The position numbers were made by a program, and so were the translations under genes. Of a stretch of 64,000 nt of DNA, positions 60,319 to 64,000 are shown piece after piece. A model generated the notes under the pieces. It had not been told where the DNA came from, did not search any database, and was given only the letters and a program-made list of their open reading frames with translations. Origin of the DNA: Jejuia pallidilutea (GTDB lineage: Bacteria; Bacteroidota; Bacteroidia; Flavobacteriales; Flavobacteriaceae); contig NZ_PVEO01000001.1 in the NCBI RefSeq assembly GCF_002973595.1, forward strand, positions 558,001 through 622,000, in the 5' to 3' direction. Every line of letters starts with the position of its first letter. Positions within the stretch are counted from its first letter, which is position 1.

Positions 60319-61551
60319 CTAAGACACTGCTTTAAGTTTTTTAAGTGTTGTTTTACTTAATTTATCTTCAGCGTAACTTTTGGTAACATTTAGCTTTTTA
60401 TCGTTACTACTTGGTAATTCAAACATAGCATCTGTTAAAATTTCTTCACATAGAGAACGTAAACCTCTTGCTCCTAGCTTATACTCAATAGCTTTATCTA
60501 CAATAAACCCTAATGCGCCATCGGTTATGGTAAAATCTATCTCATCCATAGCAAACAGTTTTTTGTACTGTTTAATAATGGCATTTTTAGGCTCAGTAAG
60601 TATAGCTCTTAGTGTTTTAGCATCTAGAGGATCCATGTACGTTAATACTGGGAGTCTTCCAATAATTTCTGGGATTAGCCCAAAATCTTTTAAATCTTTT
60701 GGAATAATATATTGCAGTAGGTTGTTTTGGTCTATAACCTCATCAGACATTGATGCAGCATAACCAACCGCTTTCATATTTAAGCGTTTTGTAATAACTC
60801 GCTCTATACCATCAAAAGCACCCCCAGCAATAAATAGGATATTTTCGGTGTTAACCTCAATAAATTTTTGGTCTGGGTGTTTTCTTCCGCCTTTTGGTGG
60901 CACGTTAACCACTGTTCCTTCTAAAAGCTTTAATAGTGCTTGTTGCACCCCTTCTCCAGAAACATCTCTAGTAATGGATGGATTATCACTTTTACGGGCA
61001 ATTTTATCTATTTCGTCAATAAACACAATACCCTTTTCTGCTTTTTCTAGATTGTAATCTGCGGCTTGTAACAAACGTGTTAAGATACTTTCTACATCTT
61101 CACCTACATATCCAGCTTCGGTAAGCACTGTGGCATCAACAATAGCCAAGGGCACGTTTAACATTCTAGCTACTGTTTTGGCCATTAATGTTTTACCTGT
61201 ACCTGTTTGACCAACCATAATGATGTTACTTTTTTGTATTTCTATATCATCATTTGTTGGTGGCTGCAATAAACGTTTGTAATGGTTGTAAACTGCAACA
61301 GACATTACTTTTTTGGTCATGTCTTGACCAATAATGTATTCGTCAAGAAAGGCCTTAATTTGTTGTGGTTTTCTAAGTTTTAATTCCGCCGATAAATCAT
61401 TAGTGTCGTTTTGTTTAGATTCTTCTACAACTATACCGTGTGCTTGCTCGATACACCTATCGCAGATATGCGCATCTAAACCAGCTATTAATAAATTGGT
61501 TTCTGGTTTTTTACGACCACAAAACGAACATTCTAACTCTTCTTTTGCCAT
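60319..61551 (-). CDS. clpX: ATP-dependent Clp protease ATP-binding subunit ClpX
   Basis: AAA+ unfoldase that feeds substrates to ClpP. 410 residues. N-terminal zinc-binding domain ([12 protein letters not shown] ... HICDRC, four Cys), Walker [14 protein letters not shown] near residue 112, Walker [14 protein letters not shown], the pore/[10 protein letters not shown] loop, sensor [10 protein letters not shown], and IGF-type loop region for ClpP docking. Order tig-clpP-clpX, as in many bacteria. A 73-base gap follows clpP without an obvious terminator, so the two may be cotranscribed. Confidence 0.98.
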   Translation of the reverse strand: MAKEELECSFCGRKKPETNLLIAGLDAHICDRCIEQAHGIVVEESKQNDTNDLSAELKLRKPQQIKAFLDEYIIGQDMTKKVMSVAVYNHYKRLLQPPTNDDIEIQKSNIIMVGQTGTGKTLMAKTVARMLNVPLAIVDATVLTEAGYVGEDVESILTRLLQAADYNLEKAEKGIVFIDEIDKIARKSDNPSITRDVSGEGVQQALLKLLEGTVVNVPPKGGRKHPDQKFIEVNTENILFIAGGAFDGIERVITKRLNMKAVGYAASMSDEVIDQNNLLQYIIPKDLKDFGLIPEIIGRLPVLTYMDPLDAKTLRAILTEPKNAIIKQYKKLFAMDEIDFTITDGALGFIVDKAIEYKLGARGLRSLCEEILTDAMFELPSSNDKKLNVTKSYAEDKLSKTTLKKLKAVS

Positions 61552-61624
61552 TAATCAGTTAAATTTAAGAGTAGTAAATTAAAATTTACTGTTTCTATTA
61601 GGACTCGTAAAAGTACGATTTTTT

Positions 61625-62299
61625 TTAGTTTCTAGCTAATATTTCGTCTATCATACCGTATTCCTTAGCTTTATCGGCCTTCATCCAATAGTCTCTATCA
61701 CTATCTTCGTATACTTTGTCGTAATCTTGTCCTGTATGTTTACTAATTATTTTGTAGAGTTCTTCTTTTAGTGTTATAATTTCTTTTGCAGTAATTTCAA
61801 TATCGCTTGCTTGCCCTTGTGCGCCGCCCATTGGTTGATGAATCATAACGCGCGAGTGTGTTAAACCGCTGCGCTTACCTTTTTCTCCAGCGCATAATAA
61901 TACTGCACCCATAGAAGCTGCCATACCAGTGCAAATGGTAGCTACATCAGGTTTAATGAATTGCATAGTATCGTATATACCTAAACCTGCGTAAACACTA
62001 CCACCTGGTGAATTAATGTATATTTGAATATCTTTATTGGCATCTGTACTTTCTAAAAACAGTAATTGCGCTTGTATAATGTTGGCCACTTGATCGTTTA
62101 TTCCTGTACCTAAGAATATAATTCTATCCATCATTAAACGCGAAAACACATCAAAAATAGCAATGTTCATTTGGCGTTCTTCTATAATGTTAGGGGTAAG
62201 GTTGGTAGGATACATACTACTAATAATTTTATTGTAGTAAGTACTGCTTATTCCTTGATCTTTAATTGCGAATTTTTCGAATTCTTTAGCGTAATCCAT
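61625..62299 (-). CDS. clpP: ATP-dependent Clp protease proteolytic subunit
   Basis: Serine peptidase that forms the tetradecameric ClpP chamber with ClpX. 224 residues with catalytic Ser129 in [10 protein letters not shown] and His154 in [16 protein letters not shown]; the Asp of the triad is in the later YEDSDRDYW region. Slightly longer at the N-terminus than E. coli mature ClpP (family-typical). Preceded by two hairpins after tig, so it probably has its own promoter, which I could not place. Confidence 0.97.
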   Translation of the reverse strand: MDYAKEFEKFAIKDQGISSTYYNKIISSMYPTNLTPNIIEERQMNIAIFDVFSRLMMDRIIFLGTGINDQVANIIQAQLLFLESTDANKDIQIYINSPGGSVYAGLGIYDTMQFIKPDVATICTGMAASMGAVLLCAGEKGKRSGLTHSRVMIHQPMGGAQGQASDIEITAKEIITLKEELYKIISKHTGQDYDKVYEDSDRDYWMKADKAKEYGMIDEILARN

Positions 62300-62371
62300 A
62301 GTAGGCTTTATCGTTTTAATTTTAATATCTTGACTTACATCTAGATGTATTAATTTAAAGTTTTACAAAAT

Positions 62372-62393
62372 ATCCCGCAAAAAAAAGCGGGAT
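62372..62393 (-). terminator. Second hairpin between tig and clpP
   Basis: ATCCCGC (62372-62378) pairs with GCGGGAT (62387-62393), 8-base A-rich loop. It shares its outer flank with the hairpin at 60189-60210, suggesting a common origin. Confidence 0.65.
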
Positions 62394-62453
62394 TAGTTCA
62401 ACTTACAGCTTATGGCAAATTTTAAGATTTACTATAATTGTGTTTAACTAAAA

Positions 62454-62484
62454 ATGCGCTTGAATCTTAAAGATTCAAGCGCAT
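62454..62484 (-). terminator. Rho-independent terminator after tig
   Basis: Perfect 15-base arms (ATGCGCTTGAATCTT 62454-62468; AAGATTCAAGCGCAT 62470-62484) with a 1-base centre, followed on the minus strand by TTTT. It lies 24 bases past the tig stop. Confidence 0.9.
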
Positions 62485-62507
62485 AAATATAATGAATTAT
62501 TATTTGA

Positions 62508-63836
62508 TTATTTGTCGCCGTAAACTTCTTTAACAAAGTTTTCGTAACTCAATTCCTTTACCTTTAAGTTTGCTTTTTCTTTATACAATTCTATTAGTTT
62601 TTGGCTAATTAATTGTTCTGAAATTCTACGTGCTTCTTCTTGATTTCCAAGTACTCTAGCAGCAATTCCATCGAGTTCCTCGTCTGAAGGATTCATTTGG
62701 CCAAATTGTGCCATTTGTACCTTTATCATTTCTTTAGCATGTGCTTTTATGTCTTCTACGGTAACTTGAATGTTGTTATCTTCAATTAATTTGCCTTCAA
62801 TTAATTGGTAACGCAAGCTTTTTTCAGACTTTTCGTATTCTTCTTTAGCTTGTTCTGCATCCATTTCATTTTCTCCAGAGGCTTGCATCCACTTGGTTAA
62901 AAACTCTCCTGGTAAATCAAACTTAGTATTGTCTACTAGGTATTCGGTAACGTCGTTTAATAATTTTTGGTCAGATTGTTGTTTGAATTGCTTTTCAGCA
63001 TCTTCCTTTATTTTAGCTTTTAGCTCGGTAACCGATGTTACTTCACCTTTACCAAATAGTTTATCAAACAAATCTTGATCTAAATCTGCCAACTCACGTT
63101 TGTTAATTTCAGTAATTGTAAAAGATACTTCGATATCTAAACCATGAGCTCTATCATGGTCTATTTTTAACGCATGCATTAATTCATGGTCATCATCATA
63201 AAGTCCTTTTGTTTTTAAAATAATAACGTCACCAACTTTAGCACCTATAAATTGTTTTGATGTTGCTTTTCCTTTAAACTTATCTAGCGTTAAGGTTACA
63301 GTATTATCGATGTCTTCTTCCTCGTTGGTGTAAGTACCCGTAATTTCACTGTCTTCCTCAACAGTGTCTTGAGATACTAACTTACCATATTGCTTTTGTA
63401 TACGCTCTATTTGCTCATCTATCATTTTATCATCGGCAATAATATTATAGTGCGTTATGGCCTTTTTGCTTTTAAGCTCTACATGAAATTCTGGTGCTAA
63501 ACCTAATTCAAATTCAAAAGAAAAGCCATCGGCATCCCAATCTATATTATCTTGAGGTTTTGGTAACGGTTGCCCTAACACATCAAGCTTTTCTTCTGTT
63601 AAATATTTGTTTAATGCATCTTGTAAGAGTTTATTAACCTCATCTACCAATACTGCTTTACCGTATTGCTTTTTTACCATTCCCATTGGCACATGCCCTT
63701 TTCTAAAACCTGGAATGTTGGCAGTTTTACGGTAATCTGATAAAATTTTCTCTACTTTATCACTATAATCTTCTTTAGCGATGTCTACTTTAACTACCGC
63801 ATTTAATGCATCTAAGTTTTCTCTTGTAATATTCAT
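62508..63836 (-). CDS. tig: Trigger factor
   Basis: Ribosome-associated chaperone with prolyl isomerase domain. 442 residues. N-terminal ribosome-binding domain (about 1-115) has the signature GFRKGHVPMGMVKKQYG. The PPIase-like middle (about 155-240) is degenerate, and a C-terminal helical chaperone domain (about 250-440) follows (DQDLFDKLFGKGEV ... YLVDNTKFDLPGEFLTKWMQ). First gene of tig-clpP-clpX; transcription from 63913-63942, with a dyad around the -7 box. Confidence 0.96.
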   Translation of the reverse strand: MNITRENLDALNAVVKVDIAKEDYSDKVEKILSDYRKTANIPGFRKGHVPMGMVKKQYGKAVLVDEVNKLLQDALNKYLTEEKLDVLGQPLPKPQDNIDWDADGFSFEFELGLAPEFHVELKSKKAITHYNIIADDKMIDEQIERIQKQYGKLVSQDTVEEDSEITGTYTNEEEDIDNTVTLTLDKFKGKATSKQFIGAKVGDVIILKTKGLYDDDHELMHALKIDHDRAHGLDIEVSFTITEINKRELADLDQDLFDKLFGKGEVTSVTELKAKIKEDAEKQFKQQSDQKLLNDVTEYLVDNTKFDLPGEFLTKWMQASGENEMDAEQAKEEYEKSEKSLRYQLIEGKLIEDNNIQVTVEDIKAHAKEMIKVQMAQFGQMNPSDEELDGIAARVLGNQEEARRISEQLISQKLIELYKEKANLKVKELSYENFVKEVYGDK

Positions 63837-63912
63837 TGTTATGAAATAAGCCTATTTGGCATTTAATAGTTTAGGTTTTTACACCTTAAAATCTTTTAAC
63901 AAAATTGGGATG

Positions 63913-63942
63913 CAAAATTAGTATATTTTTACATCCCAACAA
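63913..63942 (-). promoter_or_regulatory. Promoter of tig with flanking inverted repeat
   Basis: TAATTTTG (63913-63920) and a TTG (63940-63942), 19 bases apart, form a Bacteroidota promoter on the minus strand. The perfect 8-base dyad TTGGGATG (63905-63912) / CATCCCAA (63932-63939) brackets the -7 box and could be an operator. Confidence 0.6.
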
Positions 63943-63967
63943 AGTTTTTAATATACTGATTTACAGA

Positions 63968-64000
63968 CTACTTTTTATCGTCTTTTAAAAGTGAATGTAA
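63968..64000 (-). CDS. Possible 3' end of an upstream gene
   Basis: On the minus strand bases 64000-63968 read LHSLLKDDKK then TAG. A polar C-terminus like this is plausible for a gene entering from beyond the right edge, but ten codons are too few to identify it, and it could be chance. No family can be named. Confidence 0.3.
   Translation of the reverse strand, partial: LHSLLKDDKK

Noticed and set aside
1-64000. CRISPR arrays, tRNA/rRNA genes, insertion sequences, prophage
   Set aside because: I found no regularly spaced repeats, no tRNA T-loop/cloverleaf patterns, no transposase or integrase frames.

Overview
The window is a piece of chromosome from a low-GC member of the Bacteroidota, most likely the family Flavobacteriaceae. 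Evidence: TAnnTTTG -7 promoter boxes with weak or absent Shine-Dalgarno sequences; proteins with type IX secretion (T9SS) C-terminal sorting domains and a gliding-motility-type C-terminal domain; DnaE with an N-terminal proofreading exonuclease; bS16 with a long acidic tail; DUF4296 and DUF4271 proteins; and single-chain glycyl-tRNA synthetase. I found no rRNA, tRNA, CRISPR array, insertion sequence or prophage. No stretch longer than 300 bases lacks a gene; the longest gap is about 280 bases (39787-40068).

Layout. 1-7.4 kb: 5' part of dnaE, a DUF2383 stress-type protein, a lactonase-like lipoprotein, the rpsP-rimM-trmN6 translation cluster, and a glutaryl-CoA-type acyl-CoA dehydrogenase coupled to a frameshifted VOC (glyoxalase-fold) gene. 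7.5-13.7 kb: an 1150-residue protein that I think is a PPi-type PEP carboxykinase, an SGNH hydrolase lipoprotein, a metallophosphoesterase and a DUF1853 protein. 13.8-20.9 kb: iron-sulfur genes (ferredoxin, NifU-like, Mrp), an alkyltransferase-like protein, a LysE exporter, trmB, a glycosyltransferase and a PhoR/PhoB-like two-component pair. 21-35 kb: T9SS cargo proteins, a LuxE-like protein, tyrS, the DUF4296-pyrC-glycosyltransferase group, DUF4271-hemD, ATP-type pckA and a saccharopine-dehydrogenase-like gene. 35-39.8 kb: a tandemly duplicated cassette (lipoprotein plus secreted esterase) in which one esterase copy is a stump and one lipoprotein carries an in-frame G10 tract. 40-53 kb: Lrp regulator, glyS, comF, an Ig-like lipoprotein, omega-amidase, a coiled-coil gene broken by a stop codon in its signal peptide, a membrane MutS-like ATPase, alanine dehydrogenase, SemiSWEET and a TPR protein. 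53-64 kb: serS, an HTTM (gamma-carboxylase-like) protein, ribF, a T9SS metallopeptidase, pth, and the tig-clpP-clpX proteostasis cluster.

Most of the window is core housekeeping DNA. The points that deserve attention are: two candidate PEP carboxykinases of different type in one locus; the esterase/lipoprotein tandem duplication with a possible phase-variable poly-G tract; two single-mutation pseudogenes (a +1 A frameshift in the VOC gene and a TAA in a signal peptide); a structured intergenic element directly before a start codon; a REP-like double hairpin; and an inverted repeat around the tig promoter. Identifications rest on motifs and family memory, not on database searches.
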